NCBI GenBank assembly: GCA_965644295.1
Contig: CBFFRP010000239.1
Span: forward strand, 62,001 to 126,000
DNA: 64,000 nt
Source: Paraphysomonas bandaiensis
Taxonomy: Eukaryota; Chrysophyceae
Direction of reading: 5' to 3'
Shown: piece by piece, positions 24,055 to 36,189 of the stretch
Numbering within the stretch: the first letter of the stretch is position 1
Layout: every line of letters begins with the position of its first letter
Program-made: the position numbers and the translations under genes
The notes under the pieces: model-generated
What the model saw: only the letters and a program-made list of their open reading frames with translations
Databases searched by the model: none
Told to the model about the DNA's origin: nothing

Positions 24055-25403
24055 GAGGTAGTTACTTCGGTAAGTAATGAGCTTGGAGTAATACAATCTC
24101 TTTCCTTATAGCTTGATTGCGTACTATTACCCATTCGACGAGATACATCATGAATTGACAATATGTTTCACTCGATGTTAACACTAACACAGTAAGCGTA
24201 TATGTGTTGCATTGTATCGTGCAGTAATAACAGCTACATCAAGGTAATGCTATTTTCAACAGTAAAGTATAACATCAACCAAGTACAGATATCAGTTTAG
24301 AGTTTACTCCTATTCAATAGTCTATACTCTATACACTATACATGCATTATACAGCAATAGTATTGTCTAAGCTAATACACATGTAGATATAATGAATTCC
24401 CGATGTGCAGAGCCAAGCAAGCCCTGATTAAGTCTATACTTGTGTAACCCTACATGATTACGTGAAACCTCACTTATTCTGCAGGAGAGGGACGGTAAGT
24501 CTACATGCGTGGAAAAGAAAAGCCCGCGTGTATTCTATAAAGGAAAGGGGGGCATTGACACAACTCATAATCTTCGCCAGTTTTATAAGAGCAGATGATG
24601 GCAAAGGACCCTATCTGTACACAGGGCCTGGTAACCGTTAATGGTAATGGCATTAATGGTAATGCCATTATAATTGCCGGGAAATGCACTACCATTAATG
24701 GCATCCCATTAATGACCTGTACTGCTCTATATGAACTGAGTGTTATTAAGATAATACATTATCTCCTCTACACTCCGAAGAAACTCTAAATCTCTAAATA
24801 ATACTAGACAACAATGTTCATGAAACTCTACAGATACTTTGTGTCAACCTTATTCATTATCTTCTCAATGCTCTCTACTCTCTAGAGTTAGAGAATAGCT
24901 TCCTGAGCAATTGCATAGCAACATACTCTAAAATAATCATTGAAAGTATGAATATTTCACCTAAAAACATTCATTAAAATACAATTTTCCGCCAACTTGA
25001 AAGTAGCTACTGCACACAACTAAGCAAAGATATTGTACTCTGTATTAATTATTAATACCACGCAGTATATTAAGCGACAGACTGTACATATATATCTGCT
25101 GGTAAGATCTCATCATCTATATGATAAGCAACTCATTCACGCTTGCGGAGTAAGAACTGTAATTATATACATGTATGTGGGATACAACGGCCTGATATGT
25201 ATGGGAACTGTGCTGTGGAAGCGTCATTCTTATGGCAAGCTGAAGTTATGTGTACTGTGTACTGTACATACGTGTAGAGCAGTGCACTAAAATATAGGGT
25301 TTTGTATAATATACATATCACATTAGTACTTCAAGCTTTGCAAGCACATAAAACATATAATCATTCCGATAGCTCCTCCGACGGCCTGTCGTCCTTTGGA
25401 CAA
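24055..25403. other. Gene-free interval with a self-complementary tract
   Basis: AT-rich spacer. At 24636-24715 the words TTAATGGTAATGGCATTAATG and its complement alternate, giving a compact self-complementary stretch. GTAC/TATATA-type sequence occurs at 25035-25300 without a recognisable gene beside it. Confidence 0.4.
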
Positions 25404-26286
25404 TTAAAGATTGAATACATCTTCTCGGGTATTGATTCCTTCAAATGGACACATTAACGAAGGCATCAGGCTGTATGCCGCATCTCTAACAAAGAAGTTT
25501 CCTTCAGAGAACTTGAATTCATCATTATTGCAGCGCTGCCAGAATCGCGATTTCCTTACGGCACATCCATCCGCAGTTGCACCCTTATGGCCTACGATTA
25601 CGTACAAGAACTCTTCGTTGTAATCAGCTTCTCCTTGCATATCCAAAGCGTAAAACGACTTGTAACAGCGATAAGGACAGGCATTTCGAACTCCAGCTGG
25701 AAGTTTGATATGAACAAGTAACACATCAATTCCACCGAGACACCCATCCATCTTCATTTTGGTTGAGAAGCCGTCACTAAGTCTGCTTCTCTCTTCCTCA
25801 GTGCTTGGTAGACGAATAACCTCTTCATGGAAGCAGTCCAATAGCGCATCCAGTACTACCCATCTCAATATTCGAAAAGCCCTGCAATCAAATTTAAGTT
25901 AATATTAGTAGATGTTACTACGCTTATACCTTGCACGTAGATCACGCAAGAATTGAATATCATGTGGAAAGCCACCCGCTAATCATCTTATCACTCCAAT
26001 TAATAAGTACCTTACAGGGATACGCTTCTTTCCACGACTAGAAGCACCAACTTCACTCTCAAGGTACATGGTTACTTTCTCTTCTATCGTAGAGAAGAGA
26101 GATGGAGTCATTCTATTTCTAGACTTCTCCTTTATGATTTCTTCTGCTTCATCTACTGTCGATGCCTCTCCATTCTATCATGAGCTCAAATCTGCGGCTT
26201 CTTGTAATCGCGTAATTCTTTCGGATTTTCTCTACAATAGCGATGAACTAACTCCACCCTCCGGTCAGCTTCATCAAATAAATACA
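25404..26286 (-). pseudogene. Decayed PIF/Harbinger-type transposase (DDE_4)
   Basis: The main open part (25868-25404) encodes DGCLGGIDVLLVHIKLPAG, FLYVIVGHKGATADGCAVRK and FFVRDAAYSLMPSLMCPF, which fit the DDE_Tnp_4 pattern (GxIDGT..., GxxGSxxDxxV, GDSAYPLLPWLLTP). Upstream pieces on the same strand include GGFPHDIQFLRDLRA (25980-25929), KRIPVR, and FDEADRRVELVHRYCRENP at 26286-26180. The IDGT motif is changed to IDVL, the C-terminal E region is missing after EGINTREDVF, and the upstream pieces do not join in one frame. I read it as a dead copy or domesticated remnant. A fold-back element family may once have depended on such an enzyme, but no end match was found. Confidence 0.6.
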
Positions 26287-26449
26287 TAAGCCCGTCATGT
26301 CGACTACACGTTGGGAAGATATTCATGTCTCAACTATCTATAATGGTCACTGTGTATCAGCACTTAGAGGAGTGAACCTCGTACGTGTGTTTCTATATGT
26401 TACTGTTGTTGTTTATTTGTAGTGTGTTTTCAGTTTTCAGGCCTGGTCT

Positions 26450-26660
26450 GAATAAAGATGCCGATGCATGTATGTGCATGTATGTATGTGTATACCTGGT
26501 ATACGTGTATACCTATAGGCTATAGTTGTATATACAGCAGTACTATGTATAGAGTCCCATAGTGTACATACGCAGTACATCTCTCAGTATGTATATGCAT
26601 ATATATGCAGAGGACTCGACACACACAGAGAAGCGTGCGGCTGTGATAGCAGAACACCAT
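26450..26660 (+). promoter_or_regulatory. GTATAC-rich promoter-like tract with CAGCAGTA
   Basis: Lies just before the glycosyltransferase-fusion gene. Contains GTATACCTGGTATACGTGTA, the octamer CAGCAGTA at 26535-26542, and TGTACATACGCAGTACAT. Same tract type as before other genes. Confidence 0.4.
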
Positions 26661-26672
26661 AACAATCACATC

Positions 26673-29600
26673 ATGCTACAATTCATCTTCACCTCACTCA
26701 ATCTCATCCTCCATTCCTTCGACACTTATCTCCATGCCTCCGAACACACTCTACTGGGCAGTAAATCCTTCCCTGGCGCTCTATCAGTGGCATACGGACA
26801 CAATCAGGACACAGAGCCCTTCACGAGCCATGTCCTGAGATCAGGAGGGGTTCAGATCATATGCGGAGGTAGCAGTGATCCTCCAGAGGGGTTACCTGTT
26901 GATATCTTATCGGATTATATCACTCAAGAGGCTCGTATGTGTCACTGGCACATGCATCAACCGTTATATTCATGTGTACTGTTTGATGAGCCGATGCAAC
27001 AGCTGTATATGTTTGGGGATTCTGTGGGATCAGTGCCACTGTGGTATGCATTCAATACCTCTTCAGAGGCATCTGGGGTAGAATTTGTCGTATCATCGGA
27101 TCTACTTGCACTATCTTATTTAGGATTTACAGACATCACTGCAGTTGGTCCTGGTGTAACAATGTGTATGAACTCATCCAACTATGTCATTCAAGCATTA
27201 AATCATTGGTCTGATCATATAGATAGCTATGATCAGGGTTCGTCTGCACTGCAACCATTGCATGAGACGATATTATCTGCTACTGTTAACTCACTAGAGC
27301 ATGTTGACAGTGGTGTCAATGAGTTAGATATGATGGATGCAGCTAGCATACTTGTGGAATGTGCTTTAGTAGCAAATGAATCATCTGTGCTGCCGTCGAG
27401 TAATCGGCTGAGGTATAGGACTCCGCCTTTATCAGTGGACTATATCTACAACCCTGAGTTGATTGACCGCCACACCTATGGTAAGCACACAGTAATTTAA
27501 AGTAATTCACAGACATAGAAAATCGTTTTTAAAGAAACTTATCTAACTTGTTTTTGATGTAGCACTCATAGAGCAGCTGGATTATCGACGAACTGAGCCG
27601 TTGGCTTTTACCCCAAGGTATTGTCTGCATCAAGTTTCCATCATGTTTGTACTGCAGCATGTTTACTTTCAAGTCAATTAGTGCTACTGCTTTTCTTTGT
27701 CTTTCTGTCACTCTTTGTACGTAATTGGTAAATATACTATGTACTAGTAGTTACTCCATACGAATTGCTTGGATTTCGTGTGTTCACTGTATTCGATGAA
27801 TGTGTATGACACTGACTTTACCTGGTGTAGCTACATGCGAATTGCAGTTAATCGCGCCCGTCTCTGCGAAGGAATTTATTCACGCTCAAAAGGAGCCGCG
27901 GGTGTGCTTATTTCTCACGATACTGGTTTTCTCGAACCAAGACCCTTCCATGTATTTTTTCAGAACTTTTTCTGCTCCCGACGGGCTGTGACGGTAAAGT
28001 ATCCACTGCGACACGCGTCGTGGCGTACGCTTGCGATGAACCTTCCACACACAACCAGGTAAAACTGAGTTATTCAATCTAACAGCAAACTTTTGACGAT
28101 TTTATGACCGGCGCAGCTATTTAAATCAAGTTGCTGAAGAGCTGATTGCATTACAGTCCTGTGGTTACAAAATGCCGTTTGACCGCGCACGGGAAATACG
28201 TTTTGCTTCTGAAGTTTTATCACCATTTGAAGTAGTCACTGCTCCGTCTCCAACTATTACCACAGAGTATGGATTCAAGGAGCGTTTAGTGAGAATAGCC
28301 AGAAAACATGCAACTAGTTCAATACAACCTCGAGGACGAGAAATATTTTTGTTACTGGTGACTTCGGACTATGCAGAAGTATTTGCTAATTTCATCTGCC
28401 ATCTACAGTCGCTTGATGGAGTTGAGAACAAGCAAATGTTTATTGTAATAACACCTAATGACGATATTGCACTACTTGCGCAATCCGCTGGGCTTGGCGT
28501 TGCTAGGTTTGATGACATTGACAGGGATATATTTTTTCCGCATGCTGCCAATCGATTGGAAAGCCTGGCGAATGTTAATGGATCTGATTTTGGAATGGTA
28601 ATGTACCAGATGCTCGTGTTTTATCGAACACATGCGGCGATGGTACTTTTGGAGCAGGGGTATAATGTTATCATTGCTGATATTGACACTGTATGGATAA
28701 GGAATCCACTACTCTCTATTCCCCTTAACATCACCGCTGATGTCTATGTGACTAAAGATGGGGAAGAATTGTGTGGGTGTTTTGTGTACCTTAACTCTAC
28801 TTCGATGGGAATTAGATTTTGGGCTGAGGTTTTGACCCGTCACAGAGATGTGGTTTCGAAAAATGTAGGCGGGAATTCTACTGGGCATATGGAGAACATG
28901 TTTGATTCTGAACAAGTCATTTTGACGGACCTGCTGTTACGAATGAAATATAAAGAAGAGTTGACAGTATACATACTTCCTTCCACTGCATTTCCATCGG
29001 GGTACGACTATTTCGTGAGACAGACTCATTTGGCTTATTCTGAACAAGTTTTCCCAATTTCGATAATTCACAACAATTTCAATGTAGGTGTATCGATGAA
29101 GAAATATCGCTTTCAGCGCCATGGTTTATGGCGAGTTAAATCTGGGTGGATGATCGCTGATGGATTAACCGGTGCATGTGTGTCGGAACCAACATTGGGC
29201 ACGTGGCGTCAGCTATTGTATGTTGAAGTTGAGAGGGTTGATATTCCTAGTCTAGTAGTATTACTTCCACGACATAATGAGATTGTAAATACAGATCGTG
29301 TGAAATGTGTAGTGTCGTGGGAAGGGGGGCAGAACTTGTCTGCTTCACGCGGTGGCAATATATGGCTAGCCCGGTTTCCCACAATTCAGTATATACCCTT
29401 CGAAAGTGGATTCCATGCGATGGAACTCACTGTCAGTGGAAAAAGTTTTTTGCATTTGACTTTCACCCTTGATGGCACCAATATCGCTACAAGCGTGGAT
29501 GTCGGTATGAACAATGGTGTTTTTGCTTTAGACAGGAACGGGAAATGGCATGATATCGCACAGTCGAATGCTGTTGCTACAGGACAATCAACCGTGGATG

Positions 29601-31963
29601 GACCTCTCTGCAATAATACTGATGGTTTTAAGTCATCAGCAGTGCACAGTACATCATCTTTTCCTTCAGTTATCTCCCACAGTCGTTCCCGTGATAGGGA
29701 CACCTGTATTTCTGTTGTACGGCACTCTAATTCGTATCGTTTTACCCTGAGGGTTCTCGCATACAACAGGCCACACGCTCTGGAGCGACTGTTGAGTTCA
29801 TTATTGCGTGCTGACTATGGAGATGGCAACATCGTGGATTTGTATATATACATTGATAAGAATGACAACGATTCAACTGAGAGCAAGGTAGTTATAAGTA
29901 ATAGTAAATGAAAATTAATTGTGAAGGAACAATGAGAATATTTTCTATGTTAGTATATGTCCTTTCTTTGCAATATATACATACTCTGCGATGTTGATAT
30001 TATATTATATGTGCAGAAGCGATTGCGCGATGATGTTCTTCTTATTGCTACGAAAGTTGTGTGGCCATTTGGAGAGAAGAGGTACATTTATTTTGATGAT
30101 GCGAATTTTGAACTAAAGTTTAGTTGCAGGGTTATAAATCGCCAAACACACCTCGGGTTGAAAGGACAGTGGTACATGGCAGGCTATGACAGCAGTAGTG
30201 GGCGTAACGGTCAAGTTTGGCAAACGCTCTCTATAATCCTGGAAGATGATATGCAAGTGGGTATAATATGGTCATGCTAGCATGTGTTGTTGGCATAACT
30301 ATATGTAGGTGTCGCCGTACTTTTTTTTGTGGACACTAAATGCGGTTGAACGCTACTATACAGTTGAGCAGCAGAAGATTCACAGAGACTTGCTAGCTCG
30401 CACCAGACTTCACATGACCCAGAATAGAACCAGGCAGTACGAAAACTCCCCACTAGATGAATTTGCTCGGGAATACGCGGGGCGTGGTGTTATGTACGGT
30501 GTGTGCCTAAGTAAACAGCATCTGGATACCGTGCATTATCCGCAGGATTTGGAAGTCAGGAACTCCCACAGTCCTTTTCTATACAGGTGCATCTATCACG
30601 CTCTACTTTATTTCATTGAAACTTATGCGCCCCTGTATGCAATTTACGCAACATCATGATTTTTGTAATTTACATTTTCTAGTCTGATTGGAACCTGGGG
30701 CACTCTTATTTACCCTTTGGTCTGGCAAGCGTTTTTGGAGTGGTGGACTTGGAAGGATAACTATATACAGGCTGCTTCCAGCGATTATGTTCCTCCATAT
30801 GTAGGAGGACTGATAACTGATAAGTATTTCTATGATAACCCTAGCATATGGAGTCCATGGATGATACGGTAATTTTACTTCCATCCCTGATGCGCTGGGT
30901 AATAGTTTTAAAATATAGGTTTGCTTTTGAAACTGGAGGCAAGTTTCTTTACCCCAATCTTCCTGGAAATTTGTCTTTAGCTACGAATTTTCGTGACAAA
31001 GGGGACAACTATGGTGTCAGCTTGGGACCTGGAACCGTGACTTTACACACTGAACACGTTTGCTCCTGTAGTGGTATAATAGAGTATGATTTTAAGGTTG
31101 GAAATCTTTGGAAATTTGACACGCTGGAAATATTGTCGAAGTGGCAGTATGACTTGAATATGCGAAGACTTGGTATTCCCAGTGGTCACCCGGAGTCCAT
31201 ATACTCATCAGGACTCGGGCATAGTATATCTGCACAATCACTGCTAAAAAAAAATATAGAATGGATGGGAGTAGCAGTACGTCACAATATTTCATCGTCA
31301 TCTCAAGTAGATCTATCGGGTGCACTTTGGGCTGCTGTTACCTCGACAATAGAAAGTGTGGCTGATTCAGAGGCGGTTCTATTACATATTGAGCCGTCTG
31401 CTCTGATATATCACTCTATTAAACATTTTTCGTATAATCATTATATGTTATCATCGGCTTGTTCAGCATGGGTGAATGCAATTAGTGATATTGATATTTT
31501 GCTTGGTGTAAAGTCACCATCGCTGGTTCCATGTGCAGCCCCTGGCTCAATCGACACCCGCGATTCGTCTGACATGTGGCGGTTTCTGGTGAACATGCAT
31601 ATTGATATTGTTGTTTTGGACCTGACTGGCATTGGCTACTACCACACTGATATGAAATCTGTGTGGAAACAGCTGAGCACGACAGCGTATAGATATATTC
31701 TTGTGTTAGGTAGTTGTGCTGGAGCTCCTACTGATATTGAACTACCTCTGGATGGAAGCTCGACGGAACTCAGAGATCGACAAGAAAATGCTTTTACAGT
31801 CATAGAAGATGTATGTGAAGAAATTGACGGTGATAAAGGGGCGATTCTTTATCAGCGTGTTAGCAGCTTGAGTCCTGATTGGAAAAGTGTACGCCATGGA
31901 GTTGTGCGGCGGAGTGCGGGAAATATTGTTGCTCGCCGCGTTCTTAGAGCGGAAGCACGCTGA
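26673..31963 (+). CDS. Secretory fusion: asparagine-synthetase-like module plus two glycosyltransferase-like domains
   Basis: Eight exons (26673-27480, 27563-27617, 27831-28058, 28117-29887, 30017-30256, 30309-30586, 30683-30868, 30919-31963) join in phase to 1536 residues. Residues 1-25 (MLQFIFTSLNLILHSFDTYL) look like a signal peptide or anchor. Residues about 30-200 resemble a class II glutamine amidotransferase fold (PLYSCVLFDEPMQQLYMFGD, then SVPLWYAF, VVSSDLLAL, VGPG) but lack the MCGI start. Around residue 311, AAGVLISHDTGF sits where asparagine synthetases have GVLLSGGLDSS. Near 551, NVIIADIDTVWIRNPL is a DxD motif of GT77-type nucleotide-sugar transferases. At 915-1100, LAYNRPHALERLLSSLL and SIILEDDMQVSPYFFLW match GT13/GT2-like enzymes (EDD motif). 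The last 400 residues are unassigned. Likely a Golgi enzyme of glycoprotein or wall polysaccharide synthesis; the N-terminal module appears catalytically dead. Upstream Met at 26562 is possible. Confidence 0.8.
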
Positions 31964-32624
31964 TATTAAGTAGTAGTGATGAAATGGTGTTCGTTTATGC
32001 ATGCCAGAGTAATCTTATTGAATTTTTGATCGCAGAGAGCTGTGCAGGAGAGCATGTACTGCTTACTCCGTAATTTTTATATTTTCCACATCAGTGGTGT
32101 TGTATGGCATGTTAGATTTTCTATGTGTGCATTATAATAGATGTGGAAGTCATCTATAGAATAAATATTTAAACCAATTATCCTAAGAGCTTATTTCAAT
32201 CAAAAATCACTAGAATTAGAGCAATAAGTGCAATGGAGACTAAGACAGAGAGAATTCAATAATTGGCATTATTGTGGTTGTCAGCTTAAAGTACACAATT
32301 AAGAATAGTTTTAGCTCAAAGTATATAGCGTTTCTATAGTATAAGTTATAAGTTGAAATTCAAATCCTTAGTTTGCAATAGACTATAATGAATATGAATG
32401 GTTAGACTTGCTGCTTGCATTCATTACCATTCGTTCATACAAAGTATTATCTTGAGTCATACGTATTATAGCTATTCATAATAATTACTCGTTAAGTAAA
32501 GTTCTTTGTTTATATAAGCATATTTTAAATTTTCAACTGTTTCAATAAATGCTTCTAAAATTGCTGAGGTCTCAAGTTCTAATATAGCTAACGCATTGAG
32601 TTTCAAACATCCACAGTTGCGTGG
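31964..32624. other. Convergent 3' spacer
   Basis: AT-rich DNA between the stop codons of two converging genes. It may hold both polyadenylation regions (AATAAA at 32160-32165 is visible). No gene seen. Confidence 0.45.
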
Positions 32625-33557
32625 TTAACTACGAACAGATGAAAACAGTTCACTATCTTCAATAATGAACGGGGTTTCTGAGTAGCCCATTGCCTCTCTA
32701 TATGCCATATCCTGCTGTACTGAATTATCCGATCCCTGGGGTGTATTGTTTGAATGAACTTGAGTACGCTTTGCAGTTCCATGATTAGGTGACCCTTGTA
32801 TCAACCTTGCCACCCGTTCAATACTACGTTCGAGACTACCAGGTATTTTGCTACTCCAATATAAACTTACAAAGCTAATATCTTCCACTGAGCTGTACTT
32901 ACAAACCAACTGGCGCCACCGTGCCTCCGTTTCATCAATCAACCATAATGCCTGCTGAAACACTGTAAACTTCTGCCAAACGGATCTGTTGGGAGGGTTG
33001 AGTACAACAGCAGGTATGTTATGGAAAGGACAGTAGCCATACAACACATCCGTACATAGATTGTGTCTGAGTCTCCCAGGCGTTGTATACATGAGACTCT
33101 TCGCTGACTCATATCGTGCGCGTCGTATACGAACAAATGTAACATGTGTACAGAAGCCCTGAGCCCTCCTCTTGACCGCCTCAGCTATGCCACGATAATA
33201 AAACAAGTTCGCATGACCTAAATCCATCACCACCTCCGCATGACTCTCATTCACTGCTCTCTGATAGAAAGGTAATGCATGATACAGTATGAACTCTAGC
33301 TCATGTTGCACAGTGAAGTTCAATGCAGTGTATTTCCTGTAACTGACTGTGGAGGATGCAGCACGTATAGAGGAGGCAATGCGGTGTCCTTCAAAGAGGA
33401 ATACAGTAGAGGAAGTGGGGAGATAGCTGGAAGGACGGCTTAGTGTTGTAGTACCTACATGACCCGTAGAGTATCCGAATATACACTCATAGGGAGGGGA
33501 GGGGAGACCACATACACTTATAAGGAGAGTGAGACTGAGAGAGATGGAGACGAGCAT
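32625..33557 (-). CDS. Secreted protein with sulfotransferase-like motifs
   Basis: A 310-residue intronless protein from Met at 33557 (an upstream Met at 33590 gives 321). It starts with a clear signal peptide (MLVSISLSLTLLISVCG). Near its start, FGYSTGHVGTTTLSRPSSY has the shape of the phosphate-binding loop of PAPS sulfotransferases (GTT followed by hydroxyl residues). About 110 residues later, HVTFVRIRRARYESAKSL fits the second PAPS motif (R, then S six to eight residues on). The motif VVMDLGHANLFYYRG lies between. The last 70 residues are Ser/Asn/Gln-rich. Sulfotransferase assignment is an inference from two motifs; it could be another secreted P-loop-like family. A role in modifying secreted glycans next to the glycosyltransferase gene is speculative. 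Confidence 0.6.
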   Translation of the reverse strand: MLVSISLSLTLLISVCGLPSPPYECIFGYSTGHVGTTTLSRPSSYLPTSSTVFLFEGHRIASSIRAASSTVSYRKYTALNFTVQHELEFILYHALPFYQRAVNESHAEVVMDLGHANLFYYRGIAEAVKRRAQGFCTHVTFVRIRRARYESAKSLMYTTPGRLRHNLCTDVLYGYCPFHNIPAVVLNPPNRSVWQKFTVFQQALWLIDETEARWRQLVCKYSSVEDISFVSLYWSSKIPGSLERSIERVARLIQGSPNHGTAKRTQVHSNNTPQGSDNSVQQDMAYREAMGYSETPFIIEDSELFSSVRS

Positions 33558-33574
33558 ATCCAGTGGCTTATATA

Positions 33575-33900
33575 TGCAGGAGAGATACACGCATATGTCT
33601 ATACATGCCGTATACTAACGAATACATCGAGAGTATAGCTCCCTATACATATATATGCATACATGAGAGCCTTGAAAAGAAGGGTCATAAAAATTCACAT
33701 ACTTAAAAGTCACATGAAGTTCAAGTTGAAGTAGATGAATGAAATACACTCATCACTTCGTACAGCCGTATGGTTCATGTGGATATGTCTATACGAATAT
33801 TCACGTACATCAATACGTACAGAAGATATATAGTCTCAGGCTATCCACATATCCATAGCCCTGGACCCTTATATGGCATGACGCTGTTTACTTGCCATAT
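33575..33900. promoter_or_regulatory. TATAC/GTAC-rich tract upstream of the secreted-protein gene
   Basis: Upstream of the minus-strand start at 33557, with CCGTATAC, CCCTATACATATATATGCAT and ATCAATACGTACAGAAGATA. Compositional match to the other promoter-like tracts; the CAGCAGTA octamer was not seen here. Confidence 0.3.
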
Positions 33901-34013
33901 GTCATCAAAACTAGAATAAAGTACTCCTGCTAAAGACGAATGGAACATATGCCCATATATTTACCTTGATCTGCAGGCATGTGCATATCTGCCAACAGAA
34001 ATATGATGGAGGA

Positions 34014-34572
34014 CTATGTATGTATGTATGTGTGTATGTATGTATGTATGTATGTATGTATGTATGTATGTATGTATGTATGTATGTATGTATGTATGTA
34101 TGTATGTATGTATGTATGTATGTATGTATGTATGTATGTATGTATGTATGTATGTATGTATGTATGTATGTATGTATGTATGTATGTATGTATGTATGTA
34201 TGTATGTATGTATGTATGTATGTATGTATGTATGTATGTATGTATGTATGTATGTATGTATGTATGTATGTATGTATGTATGTATGTATGTATGTATGTA
34301 TGTATGTATGTATGTATGTATGTATGTATGTATGTATGTATGTATGTATGTATGTATGTATGTATGTATGTATGTATGTATGTATGTATGTATGTATGTA
34401 TGTATGTATGTATGTATGTGTGTATGTATGTATGTATGTATGTATGTATGTATGTATGTATGTATGTATGTATGTATGTATGTATGTATGTATGTATGTA
34501 TGTATGTATGTATGTATGTATGTATGTATGTATGTATGTATGTATGTATGTATGTATGTATGTATGTATGTA
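34014..34572. repeat. (ATGT)n microsatellite, about 560 bp
   Basis: About 139 tandem copies of ATGT (TATG/TACA family), broken only near 34029 and at 34419 by single GTGT units. It creates long open frames on both strands (Met-Tyr-Val-Cys and Ile-His-Thr-Tyr repeats) that I do not regard as genes. The near-perfect state implies recent expansion by slippage. Confidence 0.95.
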
Positions 34573-34948
34573 CAGCCTGTGAGATTGTATATAGGATCTG
34601 AGTCGATATCTTAAAGACATAGAAAGATATGAGTGTGTAGTGCTGGAGTTGGTTACACGAAGCGATGCATGGTTCGGTGTGGCTGCAGGCTCTCACAGTA
34701 TCTGGTCCGTCAAGATGCTGAACGGATAGAGGGGCTGATGACTGCGTAGAATCAGCACACACTCATAGCATTGTATGATGTACGGGCGAGCCTTCTTAAT
34801 CACCAGGCTGTCGATATGGAGCCACCCGGAAATACTTATATGTCCTAGTAATAGTTGATTTATTGGACTTTAAAGTGCTGTTCAAACAACCACATGTATA
34901 TATGAAATTTAATCATGATATTCCTTTCTCCCGTAATGGAACAAACTC

Positions 34949-35287
34949 TCACAGAGTATGTATAGTATTACTTGTTGTTTGCATATACTGGACATTAGTC
35001 AGTCGAAAGGGCCGTCTGTAAGCACAGGGGACATTCGAGGTACCGGACATTATTTCTTGCTGTATGGATACATCACACAAGAAACGCGTGTATTTGTTGT
35101 CATTCACTCGAACATTTGCTCCTGTAGATAATCTGACAACGAATTGAAAGTCATGTTCGTTGAATTCTCTCTTTTCTAATATTTGGATTAAGTTGGAGTA
35201 ACAAAAGCAATTCAATATATGCATCTGATAACCGAGCTGCGAGATACTGGCTGTACACATTATCAGTACGAAATGAATTTCGTACAT
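34949..35287 (-). CDS. Possible small secreted protein
   Basis: An open frame of 112 residues from ATG 35287 with a hydrophobic start (MYEIHFVLIMCTASISQLG) that could be a signal peptide, then a soluble part with several cysteines (RFLCDVSIQQE, VPCAYRRPFR). No known domain, and the AT-rich surroundings give no promoter tract of the usual kind. Could be chance. Confidence 0.25.
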   Translation of the reverse strand: MYEIHFVLIMCTASISQLGYQMHILNCFCYSNLIQILEKREFNEHDFQFVVRLSTGANVRVNDNKYTRFLCDVSIQQEIMSGTSNVPCAYRRPFRLTNVQYMQTTSNTIHTL

Positions 35288-35477
35288 TTTGACACTTCGA
35301 CGGCGCAATGTGTAACTGCTTAATTATTACTTTATCTCACATTCCAGTGCCATGTATATAAGTATTCCATTGGAATATTTCAGATACGAATACTGTTATA
35401 ATTACATACATATAGCAGGGAACACCTATTGTCTGATAACAAGCAACAAGCTACTAACAGCTTTCTAGGATTTAGTC

Positions 35478-35699
35478 CCCAACAAAGTCGGACTCGCACC
35501 TTTTTTCGTGGTGTTCTGGGGGATAAGTACCGGAGATATTTCTGCCGCCAGATAAGTAGTCAGCAGATAACTTTCTGCCCTCTTATAGCTAGCCTACTAG
35601 TTGTGTGGTACAAGAGACACTAATAAGTGTCACTTGTGTAGACTTCTTTAGGCCTTGACAAATAAACAAGCATGCCCACCCCGGGGGCATCCGGCTGTC
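35478..35699 (+). repeat. Dispersed repeat B, copy 1
   Basis: Matches 46486-46732 in inverted orientation at roughly 75-80 percent by eye: CCAACAAAGTCGGACTCGCA, GGTGTTCTGG, GATAAGTACC, CAGATAA, GTACAAGAGACACTAATAAG and CATCCGG blocks keep order. No open frame; probably a non-autonomous transposon or solo terminal repeat. Confidence 0.6.
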
Positions 35700-36189
35700 T
35701 GCAAAAGTCAAGCGAAGCAAAATATCTCCCCTACATAGGCTTCATTATGAGACTATTGATCATTTTTACATTCTCTATCATACGGGTGCCCTAATCATTA
35801 TACAATATATATATTCCTTTCGTAGTCAACGACATTAGTTTACAAGTGTAGCTGTACTGAATCTATATTAGTGACAAATAATCTACCTGTCAAGATTAAT
35901 ATCTAAACACAAGTTGTGCAGTAGAGATTAGAGATAACACTTATGGCGGATGAAATAGTGCAATAAATGTATAAAAATCTCATATTCCATACATAATGTA
36001 TGTCATATCTTGAGAAACAAGAAACTACTTAGAGTCCCGCACAGCGTGAATCTTGTAAAGACCAATATTTATTACCCTCTGTCGATTATTTCAGGACAAA
36101 GCAGATAACAAAAACACAGGAACCTCATATGAAGCAAAGGCACACAAAACATTAGTCAAAACTGGAAACTAACCCACTCCTATAAACTC
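35700..36189. other. Gene-free spacer
   Basis: AT-rich sequence between repeat B and the stop of the kinase gene. Nothing recognisable. Confidence 0.4.

Noticed and set aside
26450-26485. AATAAAGATGCCGATGCATG as a possible end of a family 1 element
   Set aside because: Only the terminal dozen bases agree; interior absent.
33961-34762. Long open frames over the microsatellite on both strands (Met-Tyr-Val-Cys and Ile-His-Thr-Tyr repeats)
   Set aside because: They arise automatically from (ATGT)n, which lacks stops in five of six frames; no unique flanking domain.
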